Assembly: GCA_964389805.1 (NCBI GenBank)
Contig: CAYMFU010000081.1
Span: forward strand, 1-7,002
Length of the DNA stretch: 7,002 bases
Reading direction: 5' to 3'
Source: JAGTVG01 sp964389805
Lineage (GTDB): Bacteria > Bacteroidota > Bacteroidia > Cytophagales > Cyclobacteriaceae
The notes beneath the pieces are model-generated. The model was not told the DNA's origin and did not search any database. It worked only from the letters and a program-made list of their open reading frames with translations. Numbering within the stretch: position 1 is the stretch's first letter; every line of letters begins with the position of its first letter. Below, one piece after another: positions 1-5,908 of this stretch. The position numbers and the translations under genes are program-made.

Positions 1-224
1 GGTCCTGCCAATGCATTGTGCTGGGTTTTAGAAATCAAACATTCTACTAATATAAAGCATTAAACGTGGAGAAATGTTTAAACTTTAATTGTACCTGGTA
101 TGAACCATTTGTTTAGTTAGCTGATTTGGCCGCCCTTCAGGTAAGATCTACCCTGAATGACTATTTCAGGTGGTTGGTGGCCAGACAGGTTTTGCTATTA
201 AGTAAATGTGATCTATATGGATAT
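1..224. other. Intergenic region downstream of the AsmA-like gene
   Basis: No confident gene is present. Frame 1 of the plus strand is open from the window edge to a TAA at 61-63 and reads GPANALCWVLEIKHSTNIKH, so this could be the tail of a gene converging on the AsmA-like gene. Twenty codons are too few to decide, and I do not recognise the peptide. The rest is non-coding and contains the inverted repeat at 125-185. No TAnnTTTG promoter match was found on either strand. Confidence 0.4.
125..185. repeat. Nested inverted repeat (possible bidirectional terminator or palindromic element)
   Basis: An outer stem pairs TTTGGCCGCC (125-134) with GGTGGCCAGA (176-185), about 10 bp including G-U pairs. 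Inside it a smaller hairpin pairs TTCAGG (136-141) with CCTGAA (152-157). A third TTCAGG lies at 164-169. It sits about 40 bp beyond the AsmA-like stop codon, where a terminator would be expected. There is only a short TTTT on the plus side and no T-run on the minus side, so a canonical intrinsic terminator is not supported. It could equally be a dispersed palindromic repeat. Confidence 0.4.
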
Positions 225-2750
225 TTAAGAACCGTCGAAATCAAAGTATTCATCTTCTTCCAACTCCACTTCCTGCTTCTGAGCCTTTTTACCTTTTAGA
301 ATATCCTTCAGTTCATCCCCTTCGGCTTTCAGATCATTCTTGATCTTATCTTTTACAGCATTGGAATCAAACGAGATTTCATAGTCTTTGGCTGTGCCCT
401 GCATCTTTAAAAACAAGCTTGGCGGTCCGGATCCATTATCTGCTATCTCGCCGTACCTGGAATCACGATCCGGCCTTCTAAACTGATCAAGCGGGATTCT
501 GAAATGATAATCAATATCCTGGTCAAAAGTATGAATCCCAGAAACATATATATGATATGCATTGGAGATTATCTCCATTTCAGGAATAATAACCTGCCCG
601 TCGATAATCTGTATATCATTCTTTAATTCTGAAAAATGCAGTTCTGCAAGATCTTCTTCCTTAACATACTTTGACAGGTTTTGCATAGGCTCAAAATCAA
701 TAAGTTCACCACCAATTATGCTGGCCTCAATAAAAGATGTCAATGTGTTACTATAGAATTTCAACCGGTCATCCAGCATGAAGTAGGTGTTTACATCAGC
801 ATAGATCTGACCCTGCAGGTGCCGGCTCATCAGGAATTCCTGCTTAAAATTCTTAAAAACATAAAAAATGCTATCGATATGCAGGCCTGAGAGCTTTCCA
901 TCTACAAGAAATTCTCTTTTCACGGGCGACTGGGCATTGATCGATCCACTCAGGATCAGGTCTCCTCCCATTGTATTAAGAGTTAGGTTTTCCACCGCCA
1001 CGATCTGATCTTTGATCCTTATTTTTCCACTTGCCCTTTGCCCGTTAAATCTTTTAAACGTAATGCGGTCAACCACGCAATTGAAGTCAATATCCAGTTT
1101 TGGAGAGATGGCCAGGTGGAAGGTTTCATCCTCTTCTTCGAATGGCCCGGCATCTTCCTCCTCAGAAAAATCAAGTGTTAACAATTCATTCAGATTCAGA
1201 TTATTGGATTCCAGGTCGGCGATAATTTTTATAGGATTGTCCCTATAGAAAACGTAAGAAATAATATTTCTGAAATATCCCGAAATTTCAAAATCACTTT
1301 CCCCGATCTGGCCACTGAAGTTCTCAATAGCCAGGTCAAGGTTATTGAAGAAGAATTTACCATTGAACTTTCTGAATTCGAGCGGACTGTATTTGGTTTT
1401 GAAATTCACTTGATTAAGAAAGAGATCCCCTGAGGCTTTTACATTATTTGCCTTTTTGTTCTTCAGGTCATTGATACGGCCGGTCAACTTAATGTCAAAT
1501 TCAATTTCACCATCGCCGGATTCAAATTGTTTAACAGGAAAGGTGGTAAGAAATGAAGCAAGATCAATATTTCCAGTAAGATCCAGGGTGGTTGACAGGT
1601 CTTTGAAATTCTGCATACTGAGCTCACCTTTGATTTCATTATTCCCAATAAATCCACTAAAATCCCTGATTTTCAAAATGGATGAAGTCAGATTCTTTTC
1701 CTTCCCATTGGTAAAACTCCCGGTAAAATTTAATTTATTAAAAGAGCTTCTGTATCCCGGGTAATAGAACTCCACATTATCACAATCGAAATCCGCCTGT
1801 AATGCAGGTATTTTTCCATTGCTGAAGTCGCCATTGATATTGCCTTTGAAGGTAATTTTACCTTTACTCTTATATTCTGAAAGTTTCTTCCTGATATCCT
1901 TTGGCAGGACAGCGACCACAGCCTCCACATTATTTTTCACAGACGCTACATTCAGGTTGATAAATTTATTTTCCCCGGTGAGAATTTGCCCATCTAATTG
2001 GTACAATTGACCATTCAGCTTAAGATCTGTCTGATCGAATTGCACCACCTGGCTGTCAAGACTATAGGTGAACTCCGAAGAAAGACCTATCAGTTGGTCC
2101 TTTACATAGGTAGTCTCTTTAATGTCAATCTGGTTTTTTGAAATTAATCCAGACAAATTGATCAGAAGCTTTTTCCCCTGAACCTTAAGGTTATTTCTAA
2201 GTCTTTCCGTTTCGAGGTGAATATTTACATCATTATGTTGATCAACATAGTTGATCCTGACATTTTCAAGGATAATATTCGGAAGGTTTAGTTCGCGTTG
2301 ATTATTCACAGAATCCTTTTTGGAGTAGCGTATAAATTCATAATTCTTCTCACCATTGATCCCCCGCCCGATGTTGAAAGTGGCATCACTTACTTTAAGC
2401 GTACTGATCTCATAATTCTTAAAGATTATGTTTAGAATATCAAAACTGATCAACATATTATCGGCATCGCAAAGATATTCCATGGTGACATCAGCCGATT
2501 CATAGATCTTTATATCCTCCAGCTTAAAAGAGACCATGGGAAAATTTCCCCAGAGTTCGAGCTCGATTTTCTTGACCTCCACTGGAGTTTCGAGGTATTC
2601 ATTGGCTTCTTGCACGAAAAATGCTACGACCTCATTTCGGTAGAAATAGAGAACAGTCATAGCAATGCCGGTAATGAGGATCAACACAGCCAGGATGAGC
2701 AAAACAATATTTCGGATCTTTTTGACCACTTTACAGAGGTTCAACTGCAA
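225..2750 (-). CDS. AsmA-like inner-membrane/periplasmic protein
   Basis: The 841-residue product has one N-terminal membrane helix (about residues 15-37, NIVLLILAVLILITG core) and then a long periplasmic beta-rich region. Directly after the helix, residues 48-84 (EANEYLETPVEVKKIELELW, then GNFPMVSFKLEDIKI) match the start of the AsmA domain. Repeated 'G.L.L..' strand patterns run through the middle, as in AsmA/TamB-type lipid-transport or envelope-assembly proteins. The C-terminal part (about 700-795, ending near SLFLKMQGTAKDYEISF) fits the AsmA C-terminal region, followed by a charged, Lys/Glu-rich tail. An acidic patch (EEEDAGPFEEEDE) lies near residue 530-540. Length is normal for Bacteroidota AsmA-like proteins. 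The start is uncertain because no ATG lies between the upstream in-frame stop and the membrane helix. TTG at 2750, TTG at 2744 or GTG at 2729 are candidates, and GTG at 2729 gives a typical MVKKIRNIVLL start. The family call is firm; the specific substrate is unknown. Confidence 0.9.
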   Translation of the reverse strand: MQLNLCKVVKKIRNIVLLILAVLILITGIAMTVLYFYRNEVVAFFVQEANEYLETPVEVKKIELELWGNFPMVSFKLEDIKIYESADVTMEYLCDADNMLISFDILNIIFKNYEISTLKVSDATFNIGRGINGEKNYEFIRYSKKDSVNNQRELNLPNIILENVRINYVDQHNDVNIHLETERLRNNLKVQGKKLLINLSGLISKNQIDIKETTYVKDQLIGLSSEFTYSLDSQVVQFDQTDLKLNGQLYQLDGQILTGENKFINLNVASVKNNVEAVVAVLPKDIRKKLSEYKSKGKITFKGNINGDFSNGKIPALQADFDCDNVEFYYPGYRSSFNKLNFTGSFTNGKEKNLTSSILKIRDFSGFIGNNEIKGELSMQNFKDLSTTLDLTGNIDLASFLTTFPVKQFESGDGEIEFDIKLTGRINDLKNKKANNVKASGDLFLNQVNFKTKYSPLEFRKFNGKFFFNNLDLAIENFSGQIGESDFEISGYFRNIISYVFYRDNPIKIIADLESNNLNLNELLTLDFSEEEDAGPFEEEDETFHLAISPKLDIDFNCVVDRITFKRFNGQRASGKIRIKDQIVAVENLTLNTMGGDLILSGSINAQSPVKREFLVDGKLSGLHIDSIFYVFKNFKQEFLMSRHLQGQIYADVNTYFMLDDRLKFYSNTLTSFIEASIIGGELIDFEPMQNLSKYVKEEDLAELHFSELKNDIQIIDGQVIIPEMEIISNAYHIYVSGIHTFDQDIDYHFRIPLDQFRRPDRDSRYGEIADNGSGPPSLFLKMQGTAKDYEISFDSNAVKDKIKNDLKAEGDELKDILKGKKAQKQEVELEEDEYFDFDGS

Positions 2751-2838
2751 ATTTGCAGTAATATTATATAATTACCACGGAACATAGTGCAAGAATCTTT
2801 CCAGAGTGTTCAATCATTAAAAAAATACTTGGATTTTT

Positions 2839-2869
2839 TTTGGAGAGATATATATATGGTATACTTTTG
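2839..2869 (+). promoter_or_regulatory. Bacteroidota sigma-ABfr-type promoter of the tRNA-Val unit
   Basis: TTTG at 2839-2842 (-33 box) and TACTTTTG at 2862-2869 (-7 box, TAnnTTTG) are separated by 19 bp, a full match to the Bacteroidota vegetative promoter pattern. Transcription would start near 2876, just before the tRNA-like remnant. The tRNA-Val would then be made from a precursor with a leader of about 110 nt. Confidence 0.8.
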
Positions 2870-2880
2870 CAATCCGTTTA

Positions 2881-2970
2881 GCGCTCTTAGCGCTCTCCCG
2901 CAGTGGCGGGATCAGCTGGTTCAGAGCATCCTGCTTTAGCGGGAGGATCACAGATCAGCACTAGGAGTAG
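2881..2970 (+). pseudogene. Degenerate tRNA-Val-like copy interrupted by a palindrome
   Basis: The sequence resembles the intact tRNA-Val about 100 bp downstream. GCGCTCTTAGC (2881-2891 region) matches the tRNA start GGGCTCTTAGC at 10 of 11 positions, and TCAGCTGGTTCAGAGCA (2912-2928) is identical to tRNA-Val 2997-3013 over 17 bases. Between these blocks are 20 extra bases containing the perfect hairpin TCCCGC-AGTG-GCGGGA. The anticodon arm is replaced by a second hairpin with a 4-nt loop (CCTGC-TTTA-GCGGG), so there is no 7-nt anticodon loop. Downstream, GGATCAC and CACTAGGAG loosely echo the variable and T-arm region, but no proper T-loop or acceptor 3' strand forms. It should not be a functional tRNA. 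It lies within the predicted tRNA-Val transcript. Confidence 0.6.
2896..2944. repeat. Pair of short GC-rich palindromes (TCCCGC-N4-GCGGGA type)
   Basis: Hairpin 1 is TCCCGC (2896-2901), loop AGTG, GCGGGA (2906-2911). Hairpin 2 is TCCTGC (2929-2934), loop TTTA, GCGGGA (2939-2944), with one G-U pair. The two share stem sequence and 4-nt loop length, so they look like two copies of one small palindromic repeat. They are strongly GC-rich within AT-rich surroundings. Short palindromes of this form are, as I recall, dispersed in some Bacteroidota genomes; this window alone cannot prove it. Confidence 0.6.
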
Positions 2971-2985
2971 TTCTTTAAATAAATC

Positions 2986-3060
2986 GGGCTCTTAGCTCAG
3001 CTGGTTCAGAGCACCTGCCTTACAAGCAGGGGGTCACTGGTTCGAATCCAGTAGGGCCCA
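2986..3060 (+). tRNA. tRNA-Val (anticodon TAC)
   Basis: The cloverleaf is complete. The acceptor stem pairs GGGCTCT with AGGGCCC (one G-U), with discriminator A at 3060. The D arm is GCTC...GAGC. The anticodon stem pairs CCTGC with GCAGG around loop CTTACAA (anticodon TAC, 3021-3023). The T arm pairs ACTGG with CCAGT around TTCGAAT. The 3' CCA is not encoded (CG follows). It is transcribed from the promoter at 2839-2869 and ends at the terminator at 3089-3130. The nearly identical blocks in the remnant upstream suggest partial tandem duplication. Confidence 0.97.
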
Positions 3061-3088
3061 CGTTTAAATAATTGATTATCAGAAATTT

Positions 3089-3130
3089 AAGCCTAGTAGA
3101 TGTTCAACATTTATTAGGCTTTTATTTTTG
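3089..3130 (+). terminator. Intrinsic terminator after tRNA-Val
   Basis: A continuous 15-bp stem (3089-3103 with 3107-3121, including two G-U pairs) closes on the 3-nt loop TCA. The stem base is AAGCCTA/TAGGCTT, and TTTTATTTTTG follows. It begins 29 bp beyond the tRNA 3' end. Position and T-run direction fit termination of the tRNA-Val transcript. Confidence 0.9.
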
Positions 3131-3150
3131 TGCACTAATTTGTGTACTAA
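3127..3150. repeat. Two tandem 12-bp repeats TTTGTGyACTAA
   Basis: TTTGTGCACTAA (3127-3138) is followed immediately by TTTGTGTACTAA (3139-3150), one mismatch in 12. The repeat begins in the T-tract of the tRNA-Val terminator, on the island side. Short direct repeats next to a tRNA 3' end are typical of tyrosine-recombinase attachment regions, but no integrase gene remains in this window, so this role is inference. Confidence 0.5.
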
Positions 3151-3305
3151 TTGAAGGATTTCCTCACTAAATCAACACATTTAACAGAATATTAAATTAT
3201 CTCTTTTTTAGTGTCTTACAATTAAAATATCTCAACGCAGTTAATAATTTTTTATATTAACAATAATATAGATTTTTAGCAACTAGATATTTTATAACTT
3301 TTACC

Positions 3306-3569
3306 ATGCCACGAGCAAGAATAACATGGGATGTAGATAATTCAGAATTAACCAGATTCCGGAATATTCTAACTAAAATCATAATTATCTTAGATCAGCT
3401 CGATAAAGACATAGTTGATTCACTTGATATTCCTGTTCTTCAAAATGTAACCCCAGCTGATGTGTATTTTGGTAGAGATAAACAGATAATCGAAAAACGA
3501 AAAGATATGAAAGAAAAAACAATGCGAGAAAGAAGAAAATTATACCTTTTGAACTACTCAAAAGTATGA
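3306..3569 (+). pseudogene. IS3-family transposase C-terminal remnant (chimeric ORF)
   Basis: The 87-residue frame ends with LQNVTPADVYFGRDKQ (from about residue 45), then an IIEKRKDMKEKTMRERRKLYLL tract. This is the characteristic C-terminus of IS3-family OrfB transposases, which in intact copies follows the DDE integrase core. Residues 1-44 (MPRARITWDVDNSEL..., LTKIIIILDQLDKDIVDSL) do not look like the integrase core, and no DDE motifs are present. The join near 3440 therefore looks like a deletion or recombination junction. A full OrfB is usually near 280 residues, so only a small C-terminal part survives. TTTGATGACACACA near 3601-3614 could be the IS right end, but no matching left end was seen. 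No active transposition is expected. Confidence 0.75.
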
Positions 3570-3654
3570 CTTAACTTTAGCCTTAATTAGTTCGCCTTTA
3601 TTTGATGACACACATTATACCTATGAATAAAATCCTTAATGTTAAAAATCTATT

Positions 3655-5292
3655 ATGAAAAAGAGTAAATTATTATGGTCGATTATTCTACTTTTTGTGT
3701 CGCAGCTTGCATTGTTTGCACAAGCAACAAGGTATGAAGCTGAAGATGTGACTCTCCACCAGGTTACCGCTGAAACAGGTGAGCTTACTGTTTGGGAAAA
3801 ACTAATGAAAGGTGTTAACCAAGACGCATCCATTCCAACTGGAGCCAATTTTGAAAAAGTGATACACGAAGTAGGGCATATGCAAACGATCAGTGATGCA
3901 GGTTTTAATTCAGTACGTTTCTTTATTGCCTATGCTTCCAGTGATTTTACGGGACATCAACAACGTATTCAGGATGCACTTGATAATGATTTAGCAGTTA
4001 TTATATGTGTCTGGGGATCAAATGGTTGGTATGATAGTGGTCAGGCAGAGAACCAAATAGCAACCAGATGGAAAGCAATCGCACAATGGGTAGAAAACAC
4101 CTGGCCCGGTGAAAATGATATTGTATTTGAATTATTAAACGAAACAGGAGCGATTGGCTTTCCACAGACGGCAGCTGGCCATATTCAATCGATGAAACTA
4201 TATGGAGCAGCAGCAGAGGCTGTTCGCGAAGTAAGTTCAACCAGACCAATTCTTATCAGTCCTTCAGGATGGCAGGATGTTGAATTGATGAGCTATGTAA
4301 CGCAACAAAACCTGGATTACGACTTCGCGAGTGACAATCACCTTGGCATGTCTATTCATTTTTATAAACCAAACAGTGGTGAAGTTGGTTGGTTTGCCAT
4401 GAATGAGTATCCTCTGCTTGACCAGGATTCAGATGCCTGGAGAAAGCAAATTAGGGATGAAGTTGAAGACGTAATGAATTGGCGAATACAGAAGAATGTA
4501 CCTAATATGCCAATTGTAGTAACCGAATGGGGATGTTGGAATTTCCCTGAGCGTGAACAGAGAGGAGATCTTGCTTTAGTTGTACAATACCATGCAGACT
4601 ATTTTAGGCAGCATAATATTGGATCAACTTGGTACACAGGTATCCAAAACAACCAAAGGGGATTTGGTGTTTTTGATACGGAGACTGGATGGAACAATAC
4701 TGTAGTTGAGGCAATTACTCAACAGGCTGCACCAGAATCATGGCCGTCTACAAATCAATTTGTGGGAACTGAATTTGAAGACTGGGGCAGCAAAACCTGG
4801 AAAAAGCTGAGTGGAGGAGCGCATGAACGCGTTCAGTTTAATAATGCATTAAGCGGAAATTCATCCTTAAAGCTTACAGCTCCTGTTACTATTTATCAAC
4901 GATCATTTGTTGGAACAGTGGACAGTAACCTCGAGGTAGGTGAAAATTTAGAAACACGATTAGGAAAATACCTGCTGCACTTAATACAAGGTAAAACCTA
5001 TAAAATAAGTTTTATGGCCAAAGCCGAAGGTGACAGTGCACAGTTGAAATTCAGAATGAAAGAGAACCAAAGTAGTGCTAACGGCACGACAATTATCAAC
5101 CAAACCGGAGCGACCTATTATGAAAGCTCTACACAAACTATTGGTACTACAGTGCAAACTTACGAGTTAACCTATACACATAGTGGAGCAACTGCTTGGG
5201 ATGTATGGGCCGAGTTTGAGCTTACATCAGGCACTGTTTTTTTAGATAAACTAGACTTGAGGCAGGTAGCACCGGGAGGTGTGCCAAAATAG
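3655..5292 (+). CDS. Secreted GH5-type (cellulase-like) glycoside hydrolase, 3' truncated
   Basis: The 545-residue product starts with a signal peptide (KKSKLLWSIILLFVSQLALFA, cleavage about residue 22). YEAEDVTL (27-34) looks like the first strand of a CBM6/CBM35-type module that is otherwise missing. The GH5-type TIM barrel spans about 50-360. Arg88 (AGFNSVRFF) matches the conserved GH5 arginine, Glu163 (FELLNE) is the predicted acid/base, and His235 (SIHFY) lies in the conserved His segment. Glu291 (VVTEWGCW) is the predicted nucleophile, and Trp326 (STWYTG) is the late aromatic. Residues about 372-536 form a CBM4/9-like jelly roll (FEDW...W, GKTYKISFMAKAE, VFLDKLDL). Expected action is endo-hydrolysis of beta-1,4-linked polysaccharide such as cellulose, xyloglucan or mannan; the substrate cannot be fixed from sequence. 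The in-frame TAG at 5290-5292 cuts the protein before its T9SS sorting domain, so export by T9SS is probably lost. The ATG at 3655 begins the signal peptide directly. No clear Shine-Dalgarno site was seen. Confidence 0.88.
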   Translation: MKKSKLLWSIILLFVSQLALFAQATRYEAEDVTLHQVTAETGELTVWEKLMKGVNQDASIPTGANFEKVIHEVGHMQTISDAGFNSVRFFIAYASSDFTGHQQRIQDALDNDLAVIICVWGSNGWYDSGQAENQIATRWKAIAQWVENTWPGENDIVFELLNETGAIGFPQTAAGHIQSMKLYGAAAEAVREVSSTRPILISPSGWQDVELMSYVTQQNLDYDFASDNHLGMSIHFYKPNSGEVGWFAMNEYPLLDQDSDAWRKQIRDEVEDVMNWRIQKNVPNMPIVVTEWGCWNFPEREQRGDLALVVQYHADYFRQHNIGSTWYTGIQNNQRGFGVFDTETGWNNTVVEAITQQAAPESWPSTNQFVGTEFEDWGSKTWKKLSGGAHERVQFNNALSGNSSLKLTAPVTIYQRSFVGTVDSNLEVGENLETRLGKYLLHLIQGKTYKISFMAKAEGDSAQLKFRMKENQSSANGTTIINQTGATYYESSTQTIGTTVQTYELTYTHSGATAWDVWAEFELTSGTVFLDKLDLRQVAPGGVPK

Positions 5293-5349
5293 GCCATTGC
5301 AGATCCGCTTTTAGACGAAGATCCTAACCTTTATCCTAATCCGGTCTAA
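5293..5349 (+). pseudogene. Broken T9SS C-terminal sorting-domain remnant of the GH5 gene
   Basis: Reading on in the GH5 frame past TAG gives AIADPLLDEDPNLYPNPV and then TAA (5347-5349). DPNLYPNPV is the typical beginning of a type A T9SS sorting domain, which normally continues for about 70 residues. No further sorting-domain sequence follows in any frame. Two lesions are visible: the TAG at 5290 and loss of the domain body after 5346. The latter coincides with the start of unrelated opposite-strand coding sequence. Confidence 0.8.
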
Positions 5350-5433
5350 ACCCCTAACCCGACCGCGTTGACTTACTTGATACCATCCTTCAAACCCCTT
5401 TATATCCCTCCATTCTACACAGTTCTTTCTCAT
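5311..5433 (-). pseudogene. NUMOD4-type N-terminal fragment of an HNH homing endonuclease-like gene
   Basis: From ATG at 5433 the minus strand reads MRKNCVEWRDIKGFEGWYQV, then SQRGRVRGLDR. This fits the NUMOD4 pattern (W+ I.G+EG.Y.VS..GRV.SL.R) found at the N-terminus of phage and mobile HNH endonucleases. After the Arg codon (5341-5343) the match stops. The frame then runs into the reverse complement of the T9SS remnant and ends at TAA (5311-5313), giving a 40-residue chimera. No HNH nuclease part remains. A -7 promoter box lies about 40 bp upstream (5472-5479), so the 5' end of the gene seems intact and only its front was kept. Confidence 0.75.
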
Positions 5434-5701
5434 TTTTCTAAAATTTTTGACCTTTTTCTTATCTGATATTACAAAGGTAGAGAGGGTGTACGGATATATG
5501 GCAAATTACAGGTAAAGTGGATCATCTATGAAATCCAATACCTTCCGGCTGCTTACTTCCGATCCTGTAATAATCTTCAATGCAAGCAACATGATATATC
5601 ATAATATTGGAGGATTTAGGGCTTCGCATGATTAATTTTCTCTTAAATGATATAAGATACCCCTCAGCTGTGTTTCAGATAATAGGAAGTGAATCTCAGG
5701 G
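5434..5701. other. Non-coding stretch with short coding-like scraps
   Basis: Apart from the promoter at 5472-5505, no gene can be called. Minus 5592-5506 encodes 28 residues (ending VLDFIDDPLYL) just upstream of that promoter. Plus 5628-5701 is open (MINFLLNDIRYPSAVFQIIG then SESQG) and runs into the IS21-like element. I recognise neither. They could be remnants of genes lost in the same rearrangements or simple chance frames. Confidence 0.4.
5472..5505 (-). promoter_or_regulatory. Promoter of the NUMOD4 fragment
   Basis: The minus strand carries TACCTTTG (5479-5472), a perfect TAnnTTTG -7 box. A TTTG lies at 5505-5502, but the spacing is 22 bp, longer than the usual 19-20. Transcription would start near 5465, giving an A/T-rich leader of about 30 nt before ATG 5433. 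Transcription would continue into the 3' end of the GH5 gene in antisense. Confidence 0.5.
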
Positions 5702-5908
5702 TGCAAAATCCAGTCTCACTGACCACCCAAAACCGGACACATTGACCACCAGATAAATAAGGTATTATAATATTAAAGTATATAAATGAATCCATTGTAT
5801 TTCAGATACTTAAAAATATATAAATACCTGAATCGGGTGGTCAACTTAGACCGGAGAGCCTGGTCATTTTACTCCGGAGAAGGGTGGTCAATTTAACCGG
5901 TTTTTCCA
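5702..5908. mobile_element. 207-bp IS21-like non-autonomous element (MITE) or internally deleted IS
   Basis: The ends are 27-bp inverted repeats with 20 matches: left 5702-5728 begins TGCAAAATCCAG, and right 5882-5908 ends CCGGTTTTTCCA. Both contain GGGTGGTCA followed after 6 bp by C(T/C)GG. Inner copies of the same unit occur at 5733-5750 in left orientation, and at 5835-5854 and 5861-5877 in right orientation. That gives two binding-site-like units on the left and three on the right. Multiple terminal GGTGGTCA-N(5-7)-CCGG units are characteristic of Bacteroidota IS21-family (istAB) ends. The centre is AT-rich, includes the inverted pair AAGTAT (5776-5781)/ATACTT (5806-5811), and has no istA or istB coding. 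No convincing target duplication flanks it. Confidence 0.75.

Noticed and set aside
562..2010. Several plus-strand frames of 60-100 codons (562-756, 681-890, 1012-1248, 1456-1764, 1819-2010) and minus 1730-1930
   Set aside because: They lie entirely inside the AsmA-like gene in other frames, have no recognisable domains and no promoter, and are shadows.
2881..2944. Short palindromes considered as part of a CRISPR array or phage attachment site
   Set aside because: Only two imperfect copies, no regular spacers and no cas genes; a palindromic repeat inside a tRNA remnant explains them better.
2881..2970. Possible second functional tRNA
   Set aside because: There is no 7-nt anticodon loop, no T-loop TTCGA and no pairing acceptor 3' strand, so it cannot fold as a working tRNA.
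3570..3654. Promoter for the GH5 gene
   Set aside because: Only an imperfect TTTATTTG is present near 3597-3604 with no -33 box at proper spacing; I could not support a promoter call.
3642..4249. Minus-strand frames 3642-3848 and 4001-4249
   Set aside because: Both lie opposite the GH5 coding sequence (the first also covers a few bases of its leader), whose frame contains the catalytic motifs; they are low-complexity shadows.
5290..5292. TAG read as pyrrolysine or as stop-codon readthrough to reach the sorting domain
   Set aside because: A second stop (TAA 5347) follows within 20 codons and the rest of the sorting domain is absent, so readthrough would not restore function.
5506..5592. 28-codon minus-strand frame (MLLALKIITGSEV...DDPLYL) upstream of the NUMOD4 fragment
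   Set aside because: Too short, no recognised motif and no start signal; recorded only in the note on 5434-5701.
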